The position numbers were made by a program, and so were the translations under genes. A stretch of 45,671 nt of DNA, taken from NCBI GenBank assembly GCA_937967505.1, contig CALCJM010000122.1, forward strand, positions 1 through 45,671, read 5' to 3'. The notes under the pieces are model-generated. The model was not told the DNA's origin and did not search any database. It saw nothing but the letters and a program-made list of their open reading frames with translations. Positions 23,280 to 33,022 of this stretch are shown one piece after another. Origin of the DNA: an uncultured Pirellulaceae bacterium. Lineage in GTDB: Bacteria; Planctomycetota; Planctomycetia; Pirellulales; Pirellulaceae. Position 1 is the first letter of the stretch, and every line of letters starts with the position of its first letter.

Positions 23280-25832
23280 TTACCTAGTTTCCCTGATCTT
23301 GTGGAGCCTATCGACTGCCAAATTTTCAACTGTCTGGACCCTCTGCGATGGCCATTTAATGATTACCTTGTCAATTTTTTTGGCGTCCCCCAATCCAAAA
23401 TGTACCCTAAACGTGCCTTGAGAAAGGAATCCTGTTCCTGCCACAACCTGTTCAAAACGCCTTTGATCGCCAAATTGCAACTCAATTTGAGCGCCGATTC
23501 CGTTGCGGTTACTGTCGGTCCCCTCAAGTTCAATATCGATCCAATGATTGTCGTCAGCTTGCAGGTTCTCAAAAACCATTGCCTTGGCGTCATAATTAAT
23601 GACGACCATATCCTGATCACCATCTCTATCCAGATCAACCGCAACCGCAGCCCGGGAATTCCCCTGAAAACCGATCGGATTAGCACTGGAAACATCGTAA
23701 AAGTACTCGTCCTCCTGTAGATAACAAACGTTCGCTTCGTTTCGAAAAATGGACAAATAGTACCTGCCATTCAAGAAACCCCGATCTCTCTTTATGTCGG
23801 CTTGATTGGCGGGCGGTAACTCGGACTCGGTACCATTGAGTACGATCAGGTCGGTATCAGCGTCGTTTTCATAATCATAAGCGGTAACTCCCCAAGCCCA
23901 TCCTAATTCCGCAGGTTCAATCAATTGGTGATGCTGATCTTTGAAGTAACCTTCGGGATCGAGGGTCAGCAAACTATTGGTAACAATAATTCGCATATTG
24001 TTTTTTACATCCGGATTGAAAACTATTTTCGTTTGTTCGCCCGGTCGCCTATAACGTTGACGATGGACCAGCTTCATAATCTCAGATATATAGATCGATA
24101 AGTTTCCATCATGGTTGATATCCAGCAGCGTAAAATTCATTGCATTGTAGACATCATCTATCTTAAGCTTGCCAGAGATTTCTTTAAAACCTTTGCCTGC
24201 TAGGTTTCGATAGACCAGACTTGCTCCGAAATCGTTCAAAGAGAACAAATCCATCCATCCATCCCGGTCGAAGTCATAGGCCCCGACGCAGTGTGTCCAA
24301 CCACGGTCGTCCACCCCCATAATCTTCCCAACCTCACTGAACCGGTGATTGCCCTGATCATCGACAGACTGAATGAACAGTTCGTTGGGGGGAGCATTTT
24401 CATTTTTGCGACCCAGTGACGGGACCGCTCCGTCTCGCCAATTCCCGTAGTTGGCGATATAGATATCTAGGAGACCATCGTTGTTAAAATCACACCAGAT
24501 CGCTTCGTGGCTAACTTGATTACCACTGAAGAGCTTGACCATCTTTGTCACATCGGTAAATTCACCATGGCCATCGTTGTTCAACAGCACATGTGGCTTC
24601 CCACAGAACGTCAACAGCAGATCGTTGTCTCCATCATTGTCATAGTCGGCAAAATATCCTGCACGAGTCTCCCCTGAATTGGGAAGCCCCGCTTCTTCAT
24701 GTGCATCGAAAAATTTACCGCGACCGTCATTGCGATATAGTCTCCCCCCCTGATCACCAGCGAAATATAAATCAATATCGCCATCGTTATCAAAGTCGTT
24801 AGCCGCCACTCCCCCTCCATCGAGGCCAACAGGAACGCGCAGTCTGGTTCGCAAATCCCAGTTCAACTGCCCTGGCTGATGCAGATAGTCGATCCCCGAC
24901 TGCGCAGTAATCTCTCGAAACATTGGGCTTTGAATCGTATTCAAAATTCGCTTTTTCGTCTTTGGCGAGTAGAAAAACTGATCCGGCACTTTGTGCCTCG
25001 GTTTTTTGTCGGACTTGCGTTTAATTCCTTCAATTGAACGGAAGACCGCCGCAATATCAGCCGCTTCGATCGTCTCTCCCGGTTCTTTTCTTGCGGCTGC
25101 CAGTTCAACTACGGCTACGCCGAACACTGAGAGAAACTCGCTCAACTCTTCAGCGGCGTAGACATCAAGTTCTTTCTCTTTACCAACATAGGTGACGACC
25201 AGCTTTGATTCCGTCCGTGAATCTAGGTAATCGCCAATCCACTTCCAATGCCAACCGCTGTCCCGGAAAAAGTCTGACTTGGGTTCTGAAACCACGATTC
25301 GGTGACTTCCGTCATCTGGAAACATAATCACATCGGCGTTGACCAATGTCGTATGCGGATAACGCAACTGAATCCACTTATGCATGGTCTTGTGCAGGAC
25401 TACTGGTTGACCAAACCAGTCATTTTGAGAACGACTCCAAATATCCGGAATCGTTTCGCCAACTACCTGCGCGCTCAATTCATCGAATGCAGCCCGGGAA
25501 ATTTTGTGGTCCGTGTGTGATTCAAAGAATTCCAAAAGCTCATCTATCGAGCGTTCATCGTTGTAGACCAACAACGATTTCACTTTTTGTCGAACCAGCT
25601 GTCGGGTGTGAACTAGAAAGCCAGCGGCGGGTGATAAGGCGCGACGCGCTGATGAGCTGTCGCCAACATTACTGAAGACATGTGGCTTGGGTAGAGGCTT
25701 CAGTTGATCACGGACAAACAGCCCCGCAAAAATGATTCCAATGGCAGCAAGACCGGTTACGATCCAGCCAGCAGGAGTGGAAAAAGCATTGGGCTTTTCC
25801 GGGCGTTTCTCAGAATCGACAGGATTGCTCAC
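23280..25832 (-). CDS. Membrane-anchored FG-GAP/ASPIC-UnbV protein (CRTAC1-like)
   Basis: About 850 residues. One membrane segment near the N terminus (AGWIVTGLAAIGIIFAGLFV) leads into a region with no recognised domain (to residue about 310). FG-GAP/VCBS repeats follow, with calcium-type DxDxDGxxD loops (NDFDNDGDIDLYFA, ADYDNDGDNDLLLT, FNNDGLLDIYIAN, YDFDRDGWMDLFSL). The C terminus is an ASPIC/UnbV domain (NGIGAQIELQFGDQ, GTGFLSQGTFRVHFGLG). Such proteins are exported beta-propellers that bind ligands or carbohydrate. I prefer the GTG start at 25832, which overlaps the upstream stop as GTGA and has AGGAGAGG ten bases ahead, over an ATG at 25856 without a site. Confidence 0.88.
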   Translation of the reverse strand: MSNPVDSEKRPEKPNAFSTPAGWIVTGLAAIGIIFAGLFVRDQLKPLPKPHVFSNVGDSSSARRALSPAAGFLVHTRQLVRQKVKSLLVYNDERSIDELLEFFESHTDHKISRAAFDELSAQVVGETIPDIWSRSQNDWFGQPVVLHKTMHKWIQLRYPHTTLVNADVIMFPDDGSHRIVVSEPKSDFFRDSGWHWKWIGDYLDSRTESKLVVTYVGKEKELDVYAAEELSEFLSVFGVAVVELAAARKEPGETIEAADIAAVFRSIEGIKRKSDKKPRHKVPDQFFYSPKTKKRILNTIQSPMFREITAQSGIDYLHQPGQLNWDLRTRLRVPVGLDGGGVAANDFDNDGDIDLYFAGDQGGRLYRNDGRGKFFDAHEEAGLPNSGETRAGYFADYDNDGDNDLLLTFCGKPHVLLNNDGHGEFTDVTKMVKLFSGNQVSHEAIWCDFNNDGLLDIYIANYGNWRDGAVPSLGRKNENAPPNELFIQSVDDQGNHRFSEVGKIMGVDDRGWTHCVGAYDFDRDGWMDLFSLNDFGASLVYRNLAGKGFKEISGKLKIDDVYNAMNFTLLDINHDGNLSIYISEIMKLVHRQRYRRPGEQTKIVFNPDVKNNMRIIVTNSLLTLDPEGYFKDQHHQLIEPAELGWAWGVTAYDYENDADTDLIVLNGTESELPPANQADIKRDRGFLNGRYYLSIFRNEANVCYLQEDEYFYDVSSANPIGFQGNSRAAVAVDLDRDGDQDMVVINYDAKAMVFENLQADDNHWIDIELEGTDSNRNGIGAQIELQFGDQRRFEQVVAGTGFLSQGTFRVHFGLGDAKKIDKVIIKWPSQRVQTVENLAVDRLHKIRETR

Positions 25833-26626
25833 TGTTGGCCGGCCTCTCCTTTCCATTGAAACTCAAAGGCCTGATTCATGAAATCTACATTGACGCGTGC
25901 CTGCTTGTTGGCCATCGCCACCATCCTCGCGCGCTTTAGTAATTCGATATCATAAGCAACCAGAAAGCGTTTTAACTCTGCAAGTGCATCATTTGAGAAT
26001 GGCTTCGGATTCTGCTTGTCTGGCTCGAGCACTTTGCGTTGTGCCCACGATTGAAGCAAACGCCACGATTCAATGGTATCACTGTAGTCCTCGATTGCGT
26101 CACACTGCTGTTGAATTTCAGTGAAGTTGAAATCAAATTCATCTATCTTTTCAGACAGCTGAGCCCGGTCCATGATTTGCACAATTGCAGGAAATTCGGT
26201 TTGCAAGAGCCTCCTTAAGTCAGAAGCGGAGATCGACGAGGTTTGATCACCGGTCGAGCACTTCATCCAAAATGAATCCAGGAGCTCAATGTAACATTCC
26301 ACTCGTTGACCAATCGCTTGGGTATCGATCGGCAGGCCGGAGATGAATGTCTGGATCTTGTTTACCGAACTCCAACAGCGTACGTCTTTTACATCTTCTT
26401 GTTGGGCAATTTGTCGGTCTATGTATGTCAACATTTGCCGGGCGGAATTCTCGCCACTACCGGGAAGGCCATTTGACAAGACGACATTCCCACCAGCATC
26501 AAACCTGGAGAAGTCCTTGGCGACAGATTGTGATGTCGAAGAAGCCACTCCTGCCACGATGATCCAACCAGAAAAAGACAACGCAACCAGCAGAATTCCG
26601 AGCTGAAGTTTTTTTCCTGAAGTCAT
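25829..26626 (-). CDS. Membrane-anchored helical protein of unknown function
   Basis: The 265-residue product starts at ATG 26626, nine bases after a perfect AGGAGG. It has one N-terminal membrane segment (LGILLVALSFSGWIIVAGVA), and the rest is soluble, mostly helical and extracytoplasmic. No known domain is recognised. It lies between two CRTAC1-type genes, 74 bases after the first and overlapping the second, so it probably serves the same envelope function. An in-frame upstream extension to 26704 lacks a ribosome-binding site and is not used. Confidence 0.7.
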   Translation of the reverse strand: MTSGKKLQLGILLVALSFSGWIIVAGVASSTSQSVAKDFSRFDAGGNVVLSNGLPGSGENSARQMLTYIDRQIAQQEDVKDVRCWSSVNKIQTFISGLPIDTQAIGQRVECYIELLDSFWMKCSTGDQTSSISASDLRRLLQTEFPAIVQIMDRAQLSEKIDEFDFNFTEIQQQCDAIEDYSDTIESWRLLQSWAQRKVLEPDKQNPKPFSNDALAELKRFLVAYDIELLKRARMVAMANKQARVNVDFMNQAFEFQWKGEAGQQ

Positions 26627-26700
26627 ACTTTGCTGCCTCCTAAGTAGAATTGCTTCATGAATAATTCCTTTAGTGGGTACAGGACCCGGCATTCCGTTGC

Positions 26701-29700
26701 TCAATTTGGTTTTTTGTAGGTAATTTTCACGCGATTGGTCGATGGGTCAAACACAGATTGAAGACTGTGTTGCGACGAAGTCCCGTCTGGCCAGAACACC
26801 TCAATTTTCTCGCTTGCTTCCAGTTGTTGCCTCGCAACAACAATTCGGGAAGACGACTGCGAAAGGTAACTCCCCCCGGCGGACACTTCAAATGCCTGAT
26901 CCGTCTTGCCGTGCAAAATAATTCTGGCACCTACCGCGTTTTGATTGCCTTCCGGCCCTTCCAGAACAAGCGTGACCCCGGCGGACGACGTTTCATTTTT
27001 GAACAATCGAAACGAGTCATTATTGACCGCGAAAACGGCATCCAGATCATTGTCGTTGTCAAAGTCAGCGATGATTAGCCCGTTTCCATCACTCGGGACA
27101 ACGATACCGCTGGCATTTGGCCACACCGGCTCAAATCTTCCGGCAGCGGTCCCTTTAAGCATCCACCCAAGCCCTCCGTCCATATAACCTGTTTCAGGTT
27201 GAGCGGCAAAGAAATTGGTTGCCAACAAAATATCGGAATACCCATCGTGATCAAAATCGGAAATGGCGACTCCGTAAGCCGGAGCATTCTGTGAAAGATC
27301 AGGCAACGCCTCGAGGCGAAATCCCGCATCGCCCTCATTCCAAATAATGGCGGACTCTAGGTAACGCAACTCTTTGTATGGACGGGGCTTCTCTTTCGTT
27401 TCGTAGATGTCAGAAATGGTAGCCAGAGAATAGTCTTCGAAGGTTTTGAACTTTTCGCTGATAAATGGCATACAGCGAGAGCTACAACTTCGACCGCGTA
27501 CAGGGTATTCAACATCCCCCTCATACTCGGCTTCCACCAAATCGAGACTGCCGTTTTCGTCAAAATCGTCGTAGTATAAACGATGCGGCCGACTTTCCGA
27601 CGCGTGATACTTAGTATTCCTGCCCTGATTGGTAACGACGTAGTCGATATCTCCATCAGCGTCTAAATCTCCGGCAGCAATGCCGTGCCACCAACCCTGG
27701 TGATTTGACAAACCCGCTGATTGTGTCACGTTGACCAGTTTGCCCTGTTGATTCTCAAATACGGAAACCGGCCCCCACTCAGTGGCGATCAACAAATCGG
27801 ACCAACCGTCTCCATTAAAATCAGACCAAATTGCGGAACTGACCAACCCGACATTCTCTATATCGCCCGACACATCCTTCAACGCAGGTCGGAAAACTCC
27901 TCGCTCATTCAACAACAGATAGCTCTTTGGAGTTAATGGATATTTCCCGGGAATACTGCGGGAACCAACGAACAGATCGAGATCTCCATCACGATCGAAG
28001 TCCGCAGCAGCAACGCTACTACTGCTGTTGAATATTTTGGGGAGAGAGATGTCGGTACTATCTTCAAAAGCCTCTCCTCCAAGGTTTCGATACAAGCGAT
28101 CCCGATAAAGCACCGACTCCGCTTCAAATTCATTGCTTCCACTGGCGACGTAAAGATCTTCTCGCCCATCCCCGTCAGCATCAAAAAACACCACGCCCAT
28201 ATCTTCACGGTCGGCGTGTTGTTCCCATGGACCGTGAATTAATTCAAATCCCTTGCCGTCTCGGCCAAGAAACAAACAGCCTGCTTGCCCTGCCGGTCCA
28301 CCGCAAAACAAATCAACAAAGCCATCATCGTTGATGTCACCGCAAGCGACGCTGCCGCCGAGCCGGGACAACTGGAACGGCAAAAGAGACTCGCGTTCAA
28401 AATCATCGTAGGTGGACTCTCGATGAGTAAAGTCCAAATTCATCGCGACCGTCTGATCGACAAAAACGGCGGCTGTCTCCGCCGGGAAAACGCTGGGCTT
28501 CAAGTCAGGCGAATCGATAACCCGGTAAAGGAAGTCAGGCTTGATGTCCCGAAACTCTTGCACCCTTGCATCCGGCCAAGTCACCTTCAAGCGGTCAATG
28601 ACATGGCTGCCATCGACACCAAAATGCACCATCATTGGATCGGACGTAAGATATCCGCGTCCCGGCAAGAGATCCCGACGCTGATAGTTCTCACCCTGCC
28701 AGATCTCAACTTTACTCCCGACTCCAAAAAAGTTCCCTCGGGAACTCCTGAGTTCAACCAATAGCCGTCCGCCTGAACTGGTGGTGTTTTCGTAGACTAT
28801 TGACGGTGAATAGTAATTGTTTATCACGCAGTCCAAGTCTCCATCCAAGTCAAGATCAGCAAATCCTGCAGCATGGCTAACTCCCTTATAGTCCAATCCC
28901 CAAGCCTCTCCCACGGACTCAAACTTAAGCTCACCCCGATTGGCAAATGCCAAATTTGTTTCTTCACGCTTGGGCACCTGAATGCCGAACTTGTTACGTT
29001 CCGCATAGGTTAATTTGGTGTCACCTTTCTTTTTCTTAAACTCCTTAAGCTTGAGCACCAGGTCGCTATTCATGTTGTCGCGCGCGTGCCCGTTGGTAAA
29101 AAACACGTCTTGGTTTCCATCCAGATCCAAATCTGCAAAACGGACACTCCACGTCCAGTTCGACTTGGCCAACCCTGCCTGCCTTGCAAATTCCAAGAAC
29201 TGGTTATTGCCTGCATTCAAAAACAGGCAATTCGTCATAAACTGGCGAGGCTTGCCATAGGTGAGGAACCATCCGGATTCAGACATGTCACCCATATTCA
29301 ACTTTTGCCCAAAATGGGTTCTGTCGGCCATGTCAGCAATCAGCACGTCAAGCAACCCATCATTATTTAGGTCACCGGCGTCAATGCCCATCGAGTACCA
29401 AGGAGTTCGACGCACCGTATTTGGAAGCACGTCTGTGAAACTGCCGTCCCGGTTGTTGCGATAGAGGCGATCAGGCTGCTTGAAATCACTTGTCACATAA
29501 ATGTCTTGCCAACCATCATTGTCAAAGTCAAACCAGACACTGCCGAGACCGCAGGCGTAACCTGCTATTCCTGACTCGCGGGCCACCTCTTCAAAATGAC
29601 CACTGCCGTCATTGCGATATAGCAAGTCTTGCTCACCAACCCAATACTCCACATGCCCGTCAATGATCGCAGCGTATTCTTCCTTGCCTGGAATTACTTC

Positions 29701-30411
29701 CGGCTTGCCGTTTTTTTCCCGAATCAGCTCATGAGGTATCTCAACAATATCCTGATAGGTGACCAGATAGATATCCAAATCTCCGTCGCGATCATAGTCA
29801 CAATAATTCGCTTGTTTACTGGCACCGTTGTAGGCCACCCCGCGCGAAAAACCGTCTTCTATAAAAGTGCCATCCCCTTGGTTGACGTAGAGCAAATCGG
29901 GGGCCGCCATGTTGCAAACATGTAGATCGAGATCACCATCATTATCAATATCAGCAAACGAGGCACCAGAAGCCCAAAGTGTTGATTCGCTGATAGTACC
30001 ATCTACATTGGCGAGGTCGGTTACGTCCTCAAATCTCAGTTCGCCAAGATTACGGTAGAGCTTGTTCGAAATATCAGAGCCAGTCAGATAGATATCAATC
30101 AGACCGTCGCCATCATAATCACCTAGGGCGACACCCGATCCGGTTTCGAGAAGCATATTCGTTCGATCGCGACGCATGTAGTTTTCGAACGCTACGCCAC
30201 AATCTTCAAGACTCGAAAAGCGCGGGCCTCGGGATAACTTTGGCTTTGCCAGAGATCGACAGTAAAGATCTTCCGAGACCTCATGGTACCCCAACCCCTG
30301 GTCAGGAACCCCCGAGGACCGCCGGGCTGCGCTGTGTTCCGGACTTTCGCACCCTGCTGTAACCAAAATCCAAAGCAATAGGATGATTATGGCGGTGGAG
30401 CATCTACTCAT
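26701..30411 (-). CDS. Giant FG-GAP/ASPIC-UnbV lipoprotein (CRTAC1-like), two UnbV domains
   Basis: About 1236 residues. A lipoprotein signal (IIILLLWILVTAGC, lipid Cys near residue 20) is followed by two full CRTAC1-type units. The first has FG-GAP repeats (GDYDGDGLIDIYLTG, ADIDNDGDLDLHVC, FDFDNDGWQDIYVTS) and closes with an ASPIC/UnbV domain (GVGSKVEIWQGENYQRRDLL). The second repeats the pattern (GDINDDGFVDLFCGG, ADFDRDGDLDLFVGS, DFDNDNDLDAVFAV) and ends in another UnbV domain (AVGARIILHGKTDQ, GGSYLSQSSSRIVV). The tandem layout suggests internal duplication. A calcium-stabilised surface propeller protein is expected. I prefer ATG 30411, with AAGG ten bases upstream, over an ATG 18 bases earlier. 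A terminator-like hairpin lies just before it. Confidence 0.9.
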   Translation of the reverse strand: MSRCSTAIIILLLWILVTAGCESPEHSAARRSSGVPDQGLGYHEVSEDLYCRSLAKPKLSRGPRFSSLEDCGVAFENYMRRDRTNMLLETGSGVALGDYDGDGLIDIYLTGSDISNKLYRNLGELRFEDVTDLANVDGTISESTLWASGASFADIDNDGDLDLHVCNMAAPDLLYVNQGDGTFIEDGFSRGVAYNGASKQANYCDYDRDGDLDIYLVTYQDIVEIPHELIREKNGKPEVIPGKEEYAAIIDGHVEYWVGEQDLLYRNDGSGHFEEVARESGIAGYACGLGSVWFDFDNDGWQDIYVTSDFKQPDRLYRNNRDGSFTDVLPNTVRRTPWYSMGIDAGDLNNDGLLDVLIADMADRTHFGQKLNMGDMSESGWFLTYGKPRQFMTNCLFLNAGNNQFLEFARQAGLAKSNWTWSVRFADLDLDGNQDVFFTNGHARDNMNSDLVLKLKEFKKKKGDTKLTYAERNKFGIQVPKREETNLAFANRGELKFESVGEAWGLDYKGVSHAAGFADLDLDGDLDCVINNYYSPSIVYENTTSSGGRLLVELRSSRGNFFGVGSKVEIWQGENYQRRDLLPGRGYLTSDPMMVHFGVDGSHVIDRLKVTWPDARVQEFRDIKPDFLYRVIDSPDLKPSVFPAETAAVFVDQTVAMNLDFTHRESTYDDFERESLLPFQLSRLGGSVACGDINDDGFVDLFCGGPAGQAGCLFLGRDGKGFELIHGPWEQHADREDMGVVFFDADGDGREDLYVASGSNEFEAESVLYRDRLYRNLGGEAFEDSTDISLPKIFNSSSSVAAADFDRDGDLDLFVGSRSIPGKYPLTPKSYLLLNERGVFRPALKDVSGDIENVGLVSSAIWSDFNGDGWSDLLIATEWGPVSVFENQQGKLVNVTQSAGLSNHQGWWHGIAAGDLDADGDIDYVVTNQGRNTKYHASESRPHRLYYDDFDENGSLDLVEAEYEGDVEYPVRGRSCSSRCMPFISEKFKTFEDYSLATISDIYETKEKPRPYKELRYLESAIIWNEGDAGFRLEALPDLSQNAPAYGVAISDFDHDGYSDILLATNFFAAQPETGYMDGGLGWMLKGTAAGRFEPVWPNASGIVVPSDGNGLIIADFDNDNDLDAVFAVNNDSFRLFKNETSSAGVTLVLEGPEGNQNAVGARIILHGKTDQAFEVSAGGSYLSQSSSRIVVARQQLEASEKIEVFWPDGTSSQHSLQSVFDPSTNRVKITYKKPN

Positions 30412-30526
30412 GGCGATCAGCCTTATCATTACTTCATCGGTAAAATCGCGCGGGGATCAGGGGACCGCTTGAGGTACTTGGGCAATCGCACACCAGAGGC
30501 CGTGTGGCGAGGGTAAAGACGGAAAG

Positions 30527-30549
30527 GGAGCCCAACAAAACCGGGCTCC
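30527..30549 (-). terminator. Hairpin terminator between the lipoprotein gene and the CRTAC1 operon
   Basis: GGAGCCC (30527-30533) and GGGCTCC (30543-30549) form a 7-bp stem with a nine-base loop. On the minus strand it is followed by CTTTCCGTCTTT, an interrupted U-rich run. It sits 47 bases after the stop codon of the lipoprotein gene. Confidence 0.55.
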
Positions 30550-30595
30550 ACAGAATCTTATTTCCCCAAGTCCGATGATGGATTAGAGAGGAAAA

Positions 30596-31126
30596 CTATT
30601 TTTTCTTTTTCCGAGACTTCTTGGCCCGATTGGGGTACTTCTCAAAGTCATCCGGTACGTAGACGCCGCTCATGAGTTCGTCATACTCCTCATCGGTCTC
30701 AACATCGAGAACTTCCCCTCCGCCAGCGAGCCCTACCTGACGAATTCCATCAATTTCAGTAGCCTCAAAGATGACAGGACGAGGCGGCCCCATTGGCGCA
30801 CTGTTGACCCCCCACCTAATCTCAAATTTCTCACCAGTTCTTTCGCTAATCAAATAATCGTCGAACTTGTCGGCACTAATATTGAGTTTCTCCATTTTCT
30901 TCTTTTTCCATGCTCCACTTTGCATCCAATCCCGCAGCTGCGCTTCGTCTTGAGGACCTTTCCACTGATTGAGTCCAGTGTAAGCATTGTAGATGATTGC
31001 CATTTTTTTGATGTTACCGGCAGTGTACTGGTTAACCAATTGATCTCTTTCACTGGTGCAACCAACCAATGAAATTCCAAGAGAGCTTACCGCAACAGCC
31101 CACAGCAGTAGTCTAATATTCCACAT
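30596..31126 (-). CDS. Small lipoprotein of unknown function, downstream of DUF1559
   Basis: The 176-residue product starts at ATG 31126, nine bases after GGAGG. It has a lipoprotein signal (LLLWAVAVSSLGISLVGC, Cys near residue 23). A folded part follows, with GNIKKMAIIYNAYTGLNQWKG and a FDDYLISERTGEKFEIRWG segment. The end is strongly basic (RAKKSRKKKK). Short lipoproteins of this kind commonly sit beside DUF1559 genes in planctomycetes, but their function is unknown. The terminator just upstream means it needs read-through or its own promoter. Confidence 0.75.
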   Translation of the reverse strand: MWNIRLLLWAVAVSSLGISLVGCTSERDQLVNQYTAGNIKKMAIIYNAYTGLNQWKGPQDEAQLRDWMQSGAWKKKKMEKLNISADKFDDYLISERTGEKFEIRWGVNSAPMGPPRPVIFEATEIDGIRQVGLAGGGEVLDVETDEEYDELMSGVYVPDDFEKYPNRAKKSRKKKK

Positions 31127-31147
31127 TCGAACGAAACCTCCAACCTG

Positions 31148-31179
31148 AAAAAGCTCCACTCATTAAGCATGAGTGGAGC
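31148..31179 (-). terminator. Rho-independent terminator after the DUF1559 gene
   Basis: A perfect 11-bp stem, GCTCCACTCAT (31153-31163) with ATGAGTGGAGC (31169-31179) and a five-base loop, is followed on the minus strand by TTTTTC. This is a textbook intrinsic terminator 37 bases after the DUF1559 stop codon. It sits within the leader of the next gene, so partial read-through would set the ratio of the two products. Confidence 0.85.
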
Positions 31180-31215
31180 ATAAAACTTTTGCAACTAAAC
31201 GAGCTTCAAATACGA

Positions 31216-32358
31216 TTAAAGATCGTTGACGTTGACCACAGAACCATCCGCCCGCATACCAAGCTGGTTGAGAATCTCAAACCTCGCGGTCTGGGAAACA
31301 GAGTGGGTTGAACCATCTCCCAATACAAAGTTACAGGTTCCCGGGTGAGCTGAACCGAAGGATTTCTCAGCCCGATAATCAATTCCACCAGCTTCATCGA
31401 TCTCGAAGTCTTGGTAACTGGTCGCGTTATCCGGGATAATACCGGCCCTGTTGAAGGTACGCATATTTGGCCAACCCGACGCAACCCAAAAACCGTAGTG
31501 TTCGGCCGCAAGCTGCCACAATTCAGCATTGATGACGGGGTTGTACCGTCTTGCTTCCGCAGATTTTTCTCCGTACATAATTGTGTTGGACGAGCCGTCG
31601 GTAATATTTCCAAAATCCACGAGGCTCCATTTTCTGAAAGGCTGTGAAGCTCCTGTGAAGTTACCACCATGTCCAGCTTTGGCGATAATGCCCACATTGA
31701 TGAAGTTTTCCTCTCCGGGTGGAGCTGGTGCATCAGGATTCCACTCGAACGAACCACCGGTGCCGCTACGAAGTGAACCTCCAATGCCTGCTTCCATACC
31801 ACCGGCCAAATCATCGAAGTAAGGGATCGAACCTTGATACCCGGCAAAATCGCTCAACAAAGTTTCCAAGCCACCTGATTCGACGGGAGAAAGGCTGGTT
31901 CTGGTGCCGCGCGACGGGCAAGAGTAGGGAGGAATTGAAACTCCATTTCCAGCCATATCCCGTACATCACCCAATCCGGTAGTGGCCGTCCAACCGATCC
32001 AACCTTGCCGGATTGGAATAACATTCTGTTGCTCCAAAAATGGAAGAATCTGCCAGAACTGACTCCAGTTTTCGCGCGAACCGGGCGTCCGACCGCTACC
32101 ACCACCCCACTGAGCACTTGCTGTATCTGACCAAGTGTTGAGTGTTGTACCCGCGGTCGGCATATGCATGTGTGCCGACTGGTAGTTGAGAGAAGCAATA
32201 CCGATCTGCTTCATGTTATTCAAACACTCGGTTCGACGGGCAGCCTCGCGGACCTGCTGAACGGCAGGAAGCAGCATGCCAATCAGGATACCGATGATTG
32301 CAATCACAACCAAAAGCTCCACAAGGGTAAAACCCTTCTTGTTCATCTGAAATCTCAT
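31216..32358 (-). CDS. DUF1559 pseudopilin-like protein
   Basis: The 380-residue protein has a type IV pilin-like N terminus, GFTLVELLVVIAIIGILIGM, preceded by a short basic leader (MRFQMNKK). After prepilin peptidase cleavage before F10, the hydrophobic helix would anchor it. The conserved AVQQVREAARRTECLNNMKQ follows the helix, as in all DUF1559 proteins. The C terminus has the HPGTCNFVLGDGSTHSVS motif. The family is greatly expanded in planctomycetes, and its members are thought to assemble surface or pilus-like structures. GAGG lies eight bases ahead of the ATG at 32358. A strong terminator follows the gene. Confidence 0.96.
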   Translation of the reverse strand: MRFQMNKKGFTLVELLVVIAIIGILIGMLLPAVQQVREAARRTECLNNMKQIGIASLNYQSAHMHMPTAGTTLNTWSDTASAQWGGGSGRTPGSRENWSQFWQILPFLEQQNVIPIRQGWIGWTATTGLGDVRDMAGNGVSIPPYSCPSRGTRTSLSPVESGGLETLLSDFAGYQGSIPYFDDLAGGMEAGIGGSLRSGTGGSFEWNPDAPAPPGEENFINVGIIAKAGHGGNFTGASQPFRKWSLVDFGNITDGSSNTIMYGEKSAEARRYNPVINAELWQLAAEHYGFWVASGWPNMRTFNRAGIIPDNATSYQDFEIDEAGGIDYRAEKSFGSAHPGTCNFVLGDGSTHSVSQTARFEILNQLGMRADGSVVNVNDL

Positions 32359-33022
32359 TTGAAGACCTCTAACTAAATAAAGAATAATTGGGGAAAGAAA
32401 ACCTACGTTGCTTACACTTAAAAACAGCAGCAGCCTGCCCGAAATAACAAAAATAATCCTTAGGGCTCAACCGGAAACCGGTTTCAAGCAACGTTAGTAA
32501 GATATTCTACTTCGGAATTATATTGTATTAAAACAACAAATTCCACACCTTTTTCCGCCTAGCGGAGGCTAGATCGCTGAAAAGCGCAATTAAGGGTCCC
32601 AATAAACACCATGAAGTTTAAACAACCGGCTCATTCGGCTGCTTAAGGGTTGGAACGATAACGGTTACTTACCTAACAATATTCATTTTTCTGCTGGCAA
32701 AGCGCAGGTTGACCCCAAGCCCAGAAACGAAAAGGGCAGAAACTTGGGCGGGATTGAGCACGCAGGCTCCAGACATCACCCTCCCCAGAAACAACAAATC
32801 TGTTCACTATTGACCTATCTCACGTATTCCACCTTTGAGATCAAAAAGCTCAGTTGACCACATAATTCGGTAGCGTTATCTTTTAAACTGAAATGCACAC
32901 GAACCTCAAAACAACCTTGAAGACTTTTTTGTTACGGATCCTTCAAGGAAGATGTTCACCAATAAAATAAAGGTGTAATGGCCATGTTCTGATACGGCAC
33001 AGAGCCAATAGGATATTTTTAA
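32359..33022. other. Divergent intergenic region without a gene
   Basis: This 664-base gap separates the divergent DUF1559 and ABC ATPase genes and must hold both promoters, but I could not identify either with confidence. A palindrome, AACCGG-AAA-CCGGTT (32469-32483), is a possible operator. The rest is AT-rich and without a supported reading frame or RNA gene. Confidence 0.6.

Noticed and set aside
31206..31847. 213-codon minus-strand frame within the DUF1559 gene
   Set aside because: It overlaps an unmistakable DUF1559 protein in a shifted frame.
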